24,162 nt of DNA from an uncultured Eubacteriales bacterium (GCA_900552475.1 USAC01000026.1:1-24162), one strand, 5' to 3'. Counted from the stretch's first letter, positions 16,043 through 23,759 are shown. Notes: a model not told the origin generated them from the letters alone. Numbers and translations: made by a program.

Positions 16043-17188
16043 CTACCGATTCAGTACAGCGGCACGCGCCAGTCTGTCTGCTTCCAGTATATCCGCAAGG
16101 CCCGGCCCATATTTCACCGCCACGCGGGAAAGCGCGTCCTCGATCAGACGCGGGATGTCGTTAAAGCCGATCTCGCGGCGCAGGAACAGACCCACGGCTT
16201 CCTCGTTCGCGCCGTTCATAATGGCGCAGGCCGTGCCACCCGTCTTCGCGCACTCGCGCGCGATGCGCAGGCACGGGAACGCGTCGAGATCCGGGGCGTG
16301 GAACGTCAGGTCGCCGCACCTGAGCAGGTCGAGCGGCTCGTCGGGGCTCTCCGCCCGGTTCGGCCATGTGAAGGCGTACCGGATGGGGAGCTTCATGTCG
16401 GGCGTCCCGAGCTGTGCGATCATCGCGCCGTCGCGGTACTCCACGAGCGAGTGGATGATGCTCTGGCGGTGGACGACGACGTCCACCTGCTCGACCGGAA
16501 GCCGGTAGAGCCGCATGGCCTCGATCACCTCGAGCCCTTTGTTCATCAATGTAGCAGAATCGATGGTGATTTTTGCACCCATCGACCAGTTCGGGTGCTT
16601 CAGCGCGTCCTCGGGGCGCACCTGCTCAAGCTCCTCGTGCGTCCGGCCGAAAAACGGCCCACCCGAGCACGTCAGGATCAGGCGGCGCACCTCTTTTTCG
16701 TCGCGGCAGCCCTGCAGGCTCTGGAAAATGGCACTGTGCTCCGAGTCCACGGGCACGATCTCCGCGCCGCAGCGCGCGGCCTCCGCCATCACCAGCTCGC
16801 CCGCGCAGACGAGCGTCTCCTTGTTCGCCAGCGCGATGCGCTTTTTCTGCGCGATGGCCGCGAGCGTCGGCTCCAGGCCGTCGCTGCCCATCACGGCGGT
16901 CACGACCGTGTCTGCCTGCGGCAGCTGTGCCGCCTCAAGCAGGCCTTCCGGCCCCTCCGCGACGCGCACCTCCGGCAGATCCCGCAGCCGCTCGCGCAGC
17001 ACGCGCGCCGCCTCGCAGTCATACAGCACCGCCAGCTCCGGGCGGAACTCGCGCACCTGCTGCTCGAGCAGGTCGATCTGCCGGTTCGCGGTCAGCGCCG
17101 CGACGCCGAGCCCCAGCTCGCGTGCGACCTGCAGCGTCTGGCGGCCGATGGAGCCGGTCGCGCCCAGAAGCGAAATTACTTTTGTCAT
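16043..17188 (-). CDS. dxr: 1-deoxy-D-xylulose 5-phosphate reductoisomerase Dxr
   Basis: Dxr makes MEP from DXP with NADPH, the first committed step of the non-mevalonate isoprenoid pathway. The 381-residue protein shows the NADPH loop LLGATGSIGRQTL (7-19), the metal and substrate motifs VDSEHSAIFQSL and TCSGGPFFG, then TIDSATLMNKGLEVIEAM and IMNGANEEAVGLFL. All are intact, and the length is typical. I chose the ATG at 17188, directly behind AAAGGAGAAAGAC; a longer frame to 17218 would overlap cdsA. It is 11 bases downstream of cdsA and 13 upstream of rseP. Fosmidomycin is the classic inhibitor of this family. Confidence 0.98.
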   Translation of the reverse strand: MTKVISLLGATGSIGRQTLQVARELGLGVAALTANRQIDLLEQQVREFRPELAVLYDCEAARVLRERLRDLPEVRVAEGPEGLLEAAQLPQADTVVTAVMGSDGLEPTLAAIAQKKRIALANKETLVCAGELVMAEAARCGAEIVPVDSEHSAIFQSLQGCRDEKEVRRLILTCSGGPFFGRTHEELEQVRPEDALKHPNWSMGAKITIDSATLMNKGLEVIEAMRLYRLPVEQVDVVVHRQSIIHSLVEYRDGAMIAQLGTPDMKLPIRYAFTWPNRAESPDEPLDLLRCGDLTFHAPDLDAFPCLRIARECAKTGGTACAIMNGANEEAVGLFLRREIGFNDIPRLIEDALSRVAVKYGPGLADILEADRLARAAVLNR

Positions 17189-17199
17189 GTCTTTCTCCT

Positions 17200-18039
17200 T
17201 TACAGCTGCACCGTGCAAACGATCATCCAGATCATCGGCGCGGCGAACAGCACGCTGTCAAACCGGTCGAGCACGCCGCCGTGCCCCGGCAGCAGGCGGC
17301 CGTAGTCCTTGATGCCGACCTGCCGCTTGATGACGGAAAAGCTCAGATCGCCCAGCTCGCCCATCAGCGCGCCGGCAAGGCCGATGACCACGCACCAGCC
17401 GATGTGCAGCGGCACAAGCGTGCAGAAATAGAACACGATCCGGAAGATCACCATGCCCACGACACCGCCCGCGATGCCGCCGAGCGCGCCCTCCACCGTC
17501 TTGTGGGGACTGACGAGCGGGGCCATCTTGTGCCTGCCGCAGGCCATGCCCGTGAAGAGCGCAGCCGAGTCGCTGCAGAACGCCGCCACGAGCGGCATGA
17601 GCACCATCCCCGCCCCGTGCGGGAGCATGCGCAGCTGCAGCATGCAGGAAAATGCCCACGGGATCACGAGCCCCGCGACCGCCATCACGCACACATCCTG
17701 CAGCACCAGCGCGCCGGGCCTGCCGTAGGTCAGGACGCTCGCAAGCAGCAGCGCCAGCACCGCCGCAGCGATGAGCCAGCGCAGCACCATCCCCGCCGGG
17801 GAGTCGGCATAGTGCTCGCCGGAAAAATAGACCGCGGCGATGACGAGCGCACCCGTCACGGCGGGCAGCGCCGTCCAGCGCTTGGCCTTCTCCGCGCCGC
17901 ACACCGCCGTCAGCAGCTCATGCGCGGCGATGACGGACAGCGCCGCCAGCAGCAGCGCCGTCGCCCAGTCGGGCGCCCAGCACAGCACCGCCAGCAGCAG
18001 CGGAATCCCCACCACGGCCACCAAAATTCTCTGTTTCAT
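17200..18039 (-). CDS. cdsA: Phosphatidate cytidylyltransferase CdsA
   Basis: CdsA activates phosphatidic acid with CTP to CDP-diacylglycerol, the branch point of phospholipid synthesis in the membrane. The 279-residue protein is strongly hydrophobic with about seven to eight membrane helices. It ends with the family signature: SVIKRQVGIKDYGRLLPGHG followed by GVLDRFDSVLF, which supplies the metal-binding aspartates. SPHKTVEGALGG earlier is also typical. The ATG at 18039 follows GAGGT and GTGAGA; the latter is nearer. It lies 27 bases after uppS, the widest gap inside the run, and 11 bases before dxr. Confidence 0.96.
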   Translation of the reverse strand: MKQRILVAVVGIPLLLAVLCWAPDWATALLLAALSVIAAHELLTAVCGAEKAKRWTALPAVTGALVIAAVYFSGEHYADSPAGMVLRWLIAAAVLALLLASVLTYGRPGALVLQDVCVMAVAGLVIPWAFSCMLQLRMLPHGAGMVLMPLVAAFCSDSAALFTGMACGRHKMAPLVSPHKTVEGALGGIAGGVVGMVIFRIVFYFCTLVPLHIGWCVVIGLAGALMGELGDLSFSVIKRQVGIKDYGRLLPGHGGVLDRFDSVLFAAPMIWMIVCTVQL

Positions 18040-18066
18040 TGTCTCACAACCTCAATGCCAAGTGTC

Positions 18067-18825
18067 TCAAGCCTTGACGCCGCCGAAGCGCCGGTCGCGC
18101 TTCTGATAGTCGATGATGGCGGCATCGAGCGCCCGCTCGTCGAAGTCGGGCCAGAGCGTGTCGCAGAAATAGAACTCCGCATAGGCGCACTGCCACAACA
18201 GGAAGTTGCTCAGGCGCAGCTCGCCGCTCGGGCGGATGATCAGATCCGGGTCGGGAATCCCGTCGGAATAGAGGTAATGGCCGAAGCCCTCCTCCGTCAG
18301 CGCCTCGGGCGAGGCCTTCCCGTCCGCGCAGTCGCGTGCAAAGGCGCGCGCCGCGCGCAGAATCTCGTCGCGCCCGCCGTAGTTCAGGCAGACGTCGGCC
18401 TGAAAGCCCTCGATATGCGAGGAAATCTCGTTCGTTTTCTCGATAAGCGCCTGCAGCTCCGGCGAGATGGTGCTCAGATCGCCCAGAAAGCGCAGGCGGA
18501 TCTGGTCGCGCTCCATGCTGTCGATTGCCTCGAGCATGTACTGCTTCAGCAGACCCATGATCGTGGAAACCTCGTCGGCGGGGCGCTTCCAGTTCTCGGT
18601 GGAAAAGGCGTAAACCGTGAGGTACTGCACGCCGAGATCCTTGCAGTACGTCGCGATTTTGCGGAACGTCTCCGCACCGACCTTATGTCCGGCAGTGCGA
18701 GGCAGCCCGCGCTGCTTCGCCCAACGACCGTTGCCGTCCATAATAATAGCGATGTGGCGGGGAAGGCGGCCCATGTCCACCTGCCCCGCCTCGCTATGAG
18801 ACTTTTTCTTGCCGAACAGCCCCAT
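18067..18825 (-). CDS. uppS: Undecaprenyl diphosphate synthase UppS
   Basis: UppS is the cis-prenyltransferase that extends farnesyl diphosphate with isopentenyl units to the C55 lipid carrier of peptidoglycan synthesis. The 252-residue protein shows HIAIIMDGNGRWAKQRGLPR with the catalytic aspartate at 30, GHKVGAETFRKI, YLTVYAFSTENWKRP and, near the C-terminus, DLIIRPSGELRLSNFLLWQ. It carries a short charged N-terminal extension (MGLFGKKKSHSEAGQVDM). Its ATG shares one base with the frr stop (TGATG), which decides the start and implies translational coupling. Together with dxr and ispG it ties the run to cell-wall lipid supply. Confidence 0.98.
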   Translation of the reverse strand: MGLFGKKKSHSEAGQVDMGRLPRHIAIIMDGNGRWAKQRGLPRTAGHKVGAETFRKIATYCKDLGVQYLTVYAFSTENWKRPADEVSTIMGLLKQYMLEAIDSMERDQIRLRFLGDLSTISPELQALIEKTNEISSHIEGFQADVCLNYGGRDEILRAARAFARDCADGKASPEALTEEGFGHYLYSDGIPDPDLIIRPSGELRLSNFLLWQCAYAEFYFCDTLWPDFDERALDAAIIDYQKRDRRFGGVKA

Positions 18826-19382
18826 CAGACCGACATCAGTTCCTTTTTCTTGTTTTCGAGGAGCTTGTCGATCTCCTTGCAGCTGTCGTCGGTCAGCTTC
18901 TGCAGATCCTTCTCGGCGATCTTCAGCTCATCCTCGGTGATCTCGGAGGCCTTCTGCGCCTTCTTGAAATACTCCATGGCGTCGCGGCGGACGTTGCGCA
19001 CGGCAATCTTGCCCGTCTCGGCGTACTTGTGGATCAGCTTGACGAGTTCCTTGCGGCGCTCCTCCGTCAGCTGCGGGAAGGCCAGACGGATGACCTTGCC
19101 GTCGTTCTGGGGATTGATGCCGAGGTCGGACTCCTGAATCGCCTTCTCGATGGCCTTGACGGCGGACGCGTCCCACGGGGAGATGGCGAGCGTCCGGGGA
19201 TCGGGCGAGGAGATGGACGCGATCTGCTGGATGGGGGTAGGCGTGCCGTAATAGTCGACGCTGATGCGGTTGAGCACGGACGCGTTGGCGCGGCCGGCGC
19301 GCACGGTGGCGAAGTCATTCTCGACCGCCTCGACGCTCTTTTTCATTTTGTCTTCGTAAACCTTGTATTCGTCTTTCAGCAT
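18825..19382 (-). CDS. frr: Ribosome recycling factor
   Basis: Frr splits post-termination ribosomes together with EF-G. The 185-residue product is exactly the usual length and starts in the usual way (a helix with MKKSVEAVENDFATVRAGRA). It continues with the conserved LNRISVDYYGTPTPIQQIAS, the DPRTLAISPWD hinge region and a C-terminal helical domain RRDAMEYFKKAQKASEITED. AAGGAGG lies nine bases ahead of the ATG. The gap to pyrH is 4 bases and the stop overlaps the uppS start. The order pyrH-frr is nearly universal in bacteria. Confidence 0.98.
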   Translation of the reverse strand: MLKDEYKVYEDKMKKSVEAVENDFATVRAGRANASVLNRISVDYYGTPTPIQQIASISSPDPRTLAISPWDASAVKAIEKAIQESDLGINPQNDGKVIRLAFPQLTEERRKELVKLIHKYAETGKIAVRNVRRDAMEYFKKAQKASEITEDELKIAEKDLQKLTDDSCKEIDKLLENKKKELMSV

Positions 19383-19386
19383 GGGG

Positions 19387-20106
19387 TTATGCCTCCTTCA
19401 CAATTGTTCCGATTTTTTCACCGCGCAGCGCGCGGACGATGTTGTACGGGTCCTTGAGCGCGAACACCAGCACCGGGATGTGGTTATCCATGGAAAGGCT
19501 GGTGGCTGTGCTGTCCATGACGGCCAGATGGCGGCCGAGCACCTCGTCATAGGTGATGGCGTCAAACTTCACGGCGTTTTCGTTCTTGGCCGGGTCGCTG
19601 TCGTAGACGCCGTCGATGTTCTTGGCGAGCAGGATGACCTCCGCGCCGATCTCCGCCGCGCGCAGCACCGCCGCCGTGTCGGTGGAGAAGAACGGGCAGC
19701 CGATGCCGCAGCCGAAGATCACCACGCGGCCCTTCTCGAGATGGCGGATGGCCTTTGCGCGGATGTAGGGCTCGGCAACCGCCCGGATCTCCAGCGCCGT
19801 CTGCACGCGCACGTCCACGCCCTTCTGCTCGAGCACGTCCGCCAGCGCCATGCAGTTCATCGCCGTGGCGAGCATACCCATGTGGTCCGCGCGGGTGCGC
19901 TCGATGTAGCCCTCGCCGTTTTTCACGCCGCGCCAGAAGTTGCCGCCGCCGATGACAATGCCTACCTGCACGCCCATGGCCACGCACTCCCGGATGACGT
20001 CGGCCACCTGACCCATCACCTGGAAATCCAGTCCAAAATGCTTGTCGCCCGCCAGTGCCTCTCCGCTGATTTTGAGAAGCACCCGCTTATATTTTGGTTC
20101 GTCCAT
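19387..20106 (-). CDS. pyrH: UMP kinase PyrH
   Basis: PyrH phosphorylates UMP to UDP for RNA, DNA and cell-wall nucleotide sugars. The 239-residue protein of the amino-acid-kinase fold begins with YKRVLLKISGEALAG (ATP-binding lysine at 12). It then shows GIVIGGGNFWRG, the UMP-binding ADHMGMLATAMNCMALAD and the C-terminal DPAKNENAVKFDAITYDEVL. Two ATG codons stand in tandem; I chose 20106, seven bases from AGGAGG, over 20109, which is only four bases away, so the true protein may have one extra Met. The upstream gene stops just before, its TAA lying inside this ribosome binding site. rpsB and tsf, the common upstream neighbours, are absent. Confidence 0.97.
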   Translation of the reverse strand: MDEPKYKRVLLKISGEALAGDKHFGLDFQVMGQVADVIRECVAMGVQVGIVIGGGNFWRGVKNGEGYIERTRADHMGMLATAMNCMALADVLEQKGVDVRVQTALEIRAVAEPYIRAKAIRHLEKGRVVIFGCGIGCPFFSTDTAAVLRAAEIGAEVILLAKNIDGVYDSDPAKNENAVKFDAITYDEVLGRHLAVMDSTATSLSMDNHIPVLVFALKDPYNIVRALRGEKIGTIVKEA

Positions 20107-20110
20107 CATC

Positions 20111-20587
20111 TTACCTCCTAAGTTCATGCTGACGCCGCGCCAGCAGCCCCGCCAGCAGCAGCCCAAGCAGCACGAGAGACGCAAACTCCAACGGGAGAAA
20201 CTCCATATACATCCGCAGATGCTCCGCCCGGTGTACCGCCGCGTGGCAGCAGAGCGCCGCGGCGACAAACCCGCCGAGCGGCAGGATGAGCTTCCAGCGC
20301 CCGCGGATCGGCAGAACAGAGTCCCGCTGCACCAAAAGGTGCACGACCCCCGCCGCCACGACGCACAGCAGAATCCCGCCGAGCACATAGCAGCAGTCCG
20401 TCAGAATCTCGCTGTGACTCCCCGGATGCTGCACAACCCAGTTGAACTCCTCGTACGTCAGCTTGCGCAGATTCGGCGCAAAAACGAATTCGTCCCGCAT
20501 TGCAAAATAGATGAAGCCAAACAGAAGCTGGCTCAGCACGCCGGCCGCGCCATAGGCGCAGACGACTCTCTTCGCCGCTTTGTCCAT
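20111..20587 (-). CDS. Four-helix membrane protein of unknown function, upstream of pyrH
   Basis: I do not recognise this 158-residue protein. Four hydrophobic segments are predicted by eye at about residues 7-30, 63-86, 99-118 and 132-150, with an external or internal loop of about 30 residues (RDEFVFAPNLRKLTYEEFNW onward) after the first helix. The C-terminus is short and basic (ARRQHELRR). Cysteines and histidines cluster in helices 2 and 3 (DCCY, CCHAAVHRAEH), which might be chance. The ATG at 20587 has AAAAGGAGGAAC nearby, a strong site. The stop overlaps the pyrH ribosome binding site, so this gene heads the pyrH-polC run and should be co-expressed with it. Confidence 0.8.
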   Translation of the reverse strand: MDKAAKRVVCAYGAAGVLSQLLFGFIYFAMRDEFVFAPNLRKLTYEEFNWVVQHPGSHSEILTDCCYVLGGILLCVVAAGVVHLLVQRDSVLPIRGRWKLILPLGGFVAAALCCHAAVHRAEHLRMYMEFLPLEFASLVLLGLLLAGLLARRQHELRR

Positions 20588-20691
20588 CCGGTGTTCCTCC
20601 TTTTCGCCTGTCCGTCCGCCCTCTTTTCGTGCTTTGTGTTGGGCATGCCGCGCGGCAGTCTCCGCCGGGTGCGGCTTGCATGGTCGGGTCT

Positions 20692-20720
20692 ATTTTACCT
20701 TATTTTCCGTCTCTTGCATA
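20692..20720 (-). promoter_or_regulatory. Weak candidate promoter for the pyrH-polC run
   Basis: On the minus strand TAAAAT (20692-20697) gives five of six -10 matches, but the -35 region TATGCA (20715-20720, 17-base spacer) is poor. It lies about 105 bases before the first start codon. A different start site is possible. Confidence 0.35.
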
Positions 20721-20775
20721 GGGGGCAAACGGATTTTTTCCGGATTTTTCTCCGGCGGCCCCCGCGCGGGCGCGC

Positions 20776-20804
20776 TTGTATTTTTTCCGCGCGGGCTGTA
20801 TAAT
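20776..20804 (+). promoter_or_regulatory. Promoter for the metallo-beta-lactamase-fold gene
   Basis: TTGTAT (20776-20781) and a perfect TATAAT (20799-20804) are 17 bases apart. The spacer contains CCGCGCGGG, a small palindrome. The start codon is about 68 bases past the -10 box. Confidence 0.7.
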
Positions 20805-20872
20805 GGGAAAAAACGGGCCGCGGCGGCGTTTTCCGCGCCGCGCCACTTTACGACAGAAAGGCACGAACACCG

Positions 20873-21769
20873 ATGAATCTGCGCCATGTATACGGGAAAA
20901 CCTATGTGGCTGAGGCGACGACCGCCCTCATCCCCATCTATAAGCTCAACGACCGCGACGTTGTCCTCTTCGACACGGGCTATGCCAAGCTTGACCGCAG
21001 CGGCCTGACGAATCTGCTCGAGGAAAACGGCCTGCACCCGCGCGGCGTGATCTGCTCGCACGCGCACTTCGACCACACCGGCAACGTCCACTATCTCCAG
21101 CAGCGCTACGGTACGCTCGCCGCCGCGCAGATCATCGAGGCGGGCATCTCCGTTAATCCCGACGCCTACCGCGCCAACTATGTCGCCCTGACCTACGGCA
21201 AGAGCCGTGAGATTTTCCTTGAGGAGTGCTTCATCGCCGATGCGATCATACCCGCCGACGCCGACCACCTCGACTTCTGCGGCGAGTGCTTCGGGATTCT
21301 CCAGCTCCCCGGCCACTCCGCAGGGCACATCGGCATCGTCACGCCCGACGGCGTCGCCTACCTCGGCGACTGCCTGATCGACCAGGGGCAGATCGACGCG
21401 GCCAAGCTGCCCACGAGCATGTTCATCGAGCGCGACCTCGAGAGCAAGCGCTCCCTGCGCACGCTGCGCGCCCCGGCCTATATCCTCGCGCACAAGGCGG
21501 TCGTCACCGACCTGAGCGCGCTGATCGACAGCAACATCGCCTTTCTTCTGCAGAAGAGCGCGGAGATGCTCGACTGCCTGACCGACGGCATGACGTTCGC
21601 CGACTGGATCTACACCTTCTGCAGGCGCGAGCAGGTGCGCACGAAGAACGAGCTGAAGTTCAGCGTCGTCGAGCGCAACTTCGATAACTTCGTCGACTGG
21701 CTCGTCGACACCGGCCGCGTGGAGGTGCGGCGGGAGTTCTGCGCGAAGCACTACTACCGCGTCGGATAA
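20873..21769 (+). CDS. Metallo-beta-lactamase-fold hydrolase
   Basis: The 298-residue protein belongs to the MBL-fold hydrolases (glyoxalase II/lactonase-like), probably a cytoplasmic metal enzyme acting on a thioester, lactone or phosphoester. The metal motif SHAHFDHTG is complete with His63, His65, Asp67 and His68. The other ligands are His147 (LPGHSAGHIG), Asp166 (YLGDCLID) and His208 (ILAHK), which together can hold two metals. A C-terminal helical part (about 215-298) ends in a segment resembling a winged helix (NFVDWLVDTGRVEVRREF). The ATG at 20873 has only a modest GAAAGG site. It stands alone, with its own promoter and a terminator downstream. The substrate is unknown. Confidence 0.9.
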   Translation: MNLRHVYGKTYVAEATTALIPIYKLNDRDVVLFDTGYAKLDRSGLTNLLEENGLHPRGVICSHAHFDHTGNVHYLQQRYGTLAAAQIIEAGISVNPDAYRANYVALTYGKSREIFLEECFIADAIIPADADHLDFCGECFGILQLPGHSAGHIGIVTPDGVAYLGDCLIDQGQIDAAKLPTSMFIERDLESKRSLRTLRAPAYILAHKAVVTDLSALIDSNIAFLLQKSAEMLDCLTDGMTFADWIYTFCRREQVRTKNELKFSVVERNFDNFVDWLVDTGRVEVRREFCAKHYYRVG

Positions 21770-21803
21770 AATGACGGTGTCATTTCATCCGATGGGGATT
21801 TTG

Positions 21804-21857
21804 CTGCGCTCTGCGCCTCGGCTGGCTATGCCAGCCTGCGACGCTCGCTCCGCGCAG
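21804..21857. repeat. Long imperfect stem-loop after the MBL gene
   Basis: The core GGCTGGC-TAT-GCCAGCC (21820-21836) is a perfect 7-bp hairpin, and outer arms CTGCGC (21804-21809) and GCGCAG (21852-21857) close a larger structure. No coding frame is supported here. It adjoins the left inverted repeat at 21862. Confidence 0.6.
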
Positions 21858-21861
21858 GGAA

Positions 21862-21895
21862 TTTTTCGACGTACACGCCGCCGCGAAAAACGGAT
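21862..21895. repeat. Left copy of an inverted repeat flanking the MATE gene
   Basis: The reverse complement of this 34-base stretch matches 23671-23705 except for two substitutions and one inserted base. It is AT-flanked with a GC core (ACACGCCGCCGCG). See the right copy. Confidence 0.8.
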
Positions 21896-21940
21896 CAAAC
21901 TGTATTCGTGGCTTGCGAGCCGCGAACTCGGTGAGACCTG

Positions 21941-21977
21941 AAAGGATCGCCCGGCTGTGCCGGGCGATCCTTTTGTT
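21941..21977. terminator. Terminator between the MBL gene and the MATE gene
   Basis: AAAGGATCGCCCGGC (21941-21955) and GCCGGGCGATCCTTT (21959-21973) pair perfectly over 15 bp around TGT. The plus side has TTTTGTTTT, so it mainly ends the MBL transcript. On the minus side it directly follows the MATE stop with a weaker T-run. Confidence 0.9.
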
Positions 21978-23450
21978 TTAGCTGTTTCTTCTGAGATACT
22001 TATAATCCTGCCGCAGGATGTTGCGGATGAACGGGGTCAGGAGGACGGCGTCCGAGGCGATCCACGCCATGGGATCCGCGGCGCAGAGGGCATAGAACGC
22101 CAACGGCGGGGCTGCGGCGCTCACCGCGCCGCCCGCGATGGCCGGCGGCAGCAGCAGGCACACCGCGATGCGCGCCACCAACTCCGCCGCGCCCGCGCCG
22201 AGCACATAGCCCGACTGGCCGATGCCCTGCACGCAGTTGCGTACGACGAAAATGCCGCCGAGGAACAGGTACATCGAGAAGTCGACATAGAGCAGCGTAT
22301 TGCCGTAGCGGATCGTCTCAGCCGTGATCTTGTCGGCGCTCAGGAACAGCCGCAGGTACGCCCCACCGATGCTCGAGAGCAGCCCCGCCATCACGACAAT
22401 GGCCGCAATGACGACCATGATGATGAGCGCCTGCAGCGTACCCTTCCTGACGCGGTCCGTGCGGCCCGCGCCGAGATTCTGCGCCGTGAAGCTCGTCATC
22501 GCCGCACCGAGGGCGTTGAGCGGGGTCATCATGAGAGTGTTGACCTTGTTTGCCGCACCGAAACCGTTCTGCGCCGCGCTCGAGACCATCGCCCCGTCCA
22601 GCATGTCGAACTTCACCACGCAGCCCTGCATCACGATGATACCAACGGAGAGCACAGAAAACTGTAGGCCAAGCGGGATGCCCTGCACAATGTGGCGGCG
22701 CAGATCCCAATGCGTGATACGCCAGTCCTCGCGGTGCAGGCGCAGCTCCGGGTACTTCGCAAACGCGTAGGCAAAGCACGCCAGCGTGCTCACAAGCTGC
22801 GCCGTGACCGTCGCGACCGCCGCGCCCGCGACGCCCCAGCGGAATGTGATGATGAACAGCAGGTCGAGCCCGATGTTCAGCACCGTCGAAAACAGCAGGA
22901 ACAGCAGCGGCGTGACCGAGTCGCCCAGACTGCGCAGGAATGAGCAAATAAAGTTATAGAACAGCTGCGCACCTGTGCCGCCGAAGATGATCGCGCAGTA
23001 GGTAAAGGCCGCTCGGTAGATCTCGGGGCTATCGGGCGTGACGTTGATCCACGCGAGCAGCGGGTTGAGCAGCACCAGCGCCAGCGCCGTCAAAAGCACC
23101 GTCAGCGCCGCCGAGAGGACGATTTGCGTCGTCAGCGAGCGGCGCACGCCCGCCTGGTCCCGCGCGCCGACACGCGAGGACGTCACCACGCAGAAGCCCG
23201 CGCTCACGCCGAAGGCGAACTGCAGGAAGATCGCTACGATCGAGGTCGTATCGTTCACACCCGCGACCTCCCCCGCTGAGAGCGTCTGGCCGACGATGGC
23301 CGCGTCGCTGATGGTATAGATCTGCTGCAGCAGATACGACAGGATCACCGGCGTCGCGAACGACAGGATCGTCCGCCAGCAGGATCCCTGTGTCAGATCG
23401 CGCGGCTGAAAGAGCGCGCGGAGCGTTTCCCCGAAATGGTTCATTTTCAT
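21978..23450 (-). CDS. MATE family efflux transporter
   Basis: MATE proteins export drugs and metabolites across the membrane using Na+ or H+ gradients. The 490-residue protein has about twelve hydrophobic segments in two similar halves. The family start is PVILSYLLQQIYTISDAAIV with VGQTL after it, and conserved phrases include NFICSFLRSLGDSVTPLLF and TVLNIGLDLLFI. The second half opens near the IPLGLQFSVLSVGIIVMQG phrase, with AANKVNTLMMTPLNALG. It resembles the DinF/MepA-like MATE branch common in clostridia. The ATG at 23450 has GGGGA nine bases upstream; the frame stays open further back but over non-coding hairpins and the promoter. It is transcribed alone from a perfect promoter. The substrate is unknown. 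Confidence 0.95.
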   Translation of the reverse strand: MKMNHFGETLRALFQPRDLTQGSCWRTILSFATPVILSYLLQQIYTISDAAIVGQTLSAGEVAGVNDTTSIVAIFLQFAFGVSAGFCVVTSSRVGARDQAGVRRSLTTQIVLSAALTVLLTALALVLLNPLLAWINVTPDSPEIYRAAFTYCAIIFGGTGAQLFYNFICSFLRSLGDSVTPLLFLLFSTVLNIGLDLLFIITFRWGVAGAAVATVTAQLVSTLACFAYAFAKYPELRLHREDWRITHWDLRRHIVQGIPLGLQFSVLSVGIIVMQGCVVKFDMLDGAMVSSAAQNGFGAANKVNTLMMTPLNALGAAMTSFTAQNLGAGRTDRVRKGTLQALIIMVVIAAIVVMAGLLSSIGGAYLRLFLSADKITAETIRYGNTLLYVDFSMYLFLGGIFVVRNCVQGIGQSGYVLGAGAAELVARIAVCLLLPPAIAGGAVSAAAPPLAFYALCAADPMAWIASDAVLLTPFIRNILRQDYKYLRRNS

Positions 23451-23502
23451 CGTAAAATCCCCGTAAATTTCAATCTTTTCACAATTCTTTGTTGCGGGAG
23501 AG

Positions 23503-23531
23503 ATTATAGTCTCCGCGACTTCCCTTGTCAA
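23503..23531 (-). promoter_or_regulatory. Perfect-consensus promoter for the MATE gene
   Basis: On the minus strand TTGACA (23526-23531), 17 bases, TATAAT (23503-23508): all twelve positions match. The leader is about 45 bases. Its position proves the gene starts downstream of 23503, excluding longer reading frames. Confidence 0.88.
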
Positions 23532-23587
23532 GTGGGAACTTTCACAGCTTTTCCGCCGCCTGAAGGCTGTAAATCCGAAAAAATGCA

Positions 23588-23606
23588 GGTGCGGCAGAGC
23601 CGCACC
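23588..23606. repeat. Small GC hairpin upstream of the MATE gene
   Basis: GGTGCGGC and GCCGCACC pair perfectly over 8 bp around AGA. It is the first of four hairpins between the MATE promoter and 23760. Confidence 0.7.
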
Positions 23607-23637
23607 GGTACATGGCCTGACATAAAGTCTCACAGAG

Positions 23638-23661
23638 TTCGCGCCGCCGCAGCGGCGCGAA
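23638..23661. repeat. Second GC hairpin upstream of the MATE gene
   Basis: TTCGCGCCGC (23638-23647) and GCGGCGCGAA (23652-23661) pair perfectly over 10 bp around CGCA. Confidence 0.75.
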
Positions 23662-23670
23662 AAAGATCCA

Positions 23671-23705
23671 ATCCGTTTTTTGCGGCGGCGTGTACGCCGC
23701 AAAAA
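23671..23705. repeat. Right copy of the inverted repeat flanking the MATE gene; also a hairpin
   Basis: This copy is itself a hairpin: TTTTTGCGGCG and CGCCGCAAAAA pair over 11 bp around GCGTGTA. Its reverse complement lies at 21862-21895 with three differences. The pair encloses the MATE gene and its promoter, about 1.8 kb. Confidence 0.8.
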
Positions 23706-23715
23706 CACTTTGCGC

Positions 23716-23759
23716 GCAGAAAGAGGCACTTCGTAAGGAAGTAGCCTCCTTCTGCTTTT
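23716..23759 (+). terminator. Terminator-like hairpin without an obvious gene
   Basis: GCAGAAAGAGGC and GCCTCCTTCTGC (one mismatch) enclose a second stem ACTTC/GAAGT, followed by TTTTG. On the plus strand it has terminator form, but no plus-strand gene precedes it, so it may be a relic or part of the repeat cluster. Confidence 0.55.

Noticed and set aside
16573..19137. A plus-strand open frame of 854 codons spanning dxr to frr
   Set aside because: It crosses four intact genes on the opposite strand and is Arg/Ala/Pro-rich with no family resemblance.
21768..21786. AAATGAC/GTCATTT hairpin at the MBL stop codon as a terminator
   Set aside because: The stem is only 7 bp and no T-run follows; the hairpin at 21941-21973 is far stronger.
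23436..23744. A plus-strand frame of 102 codons over the MATE promoter region
   Set aside because: It covers the promoter and three hairpins and has no ribosome binding site; its Arg/Lys-rich tail is a translation of the repeat sequence.
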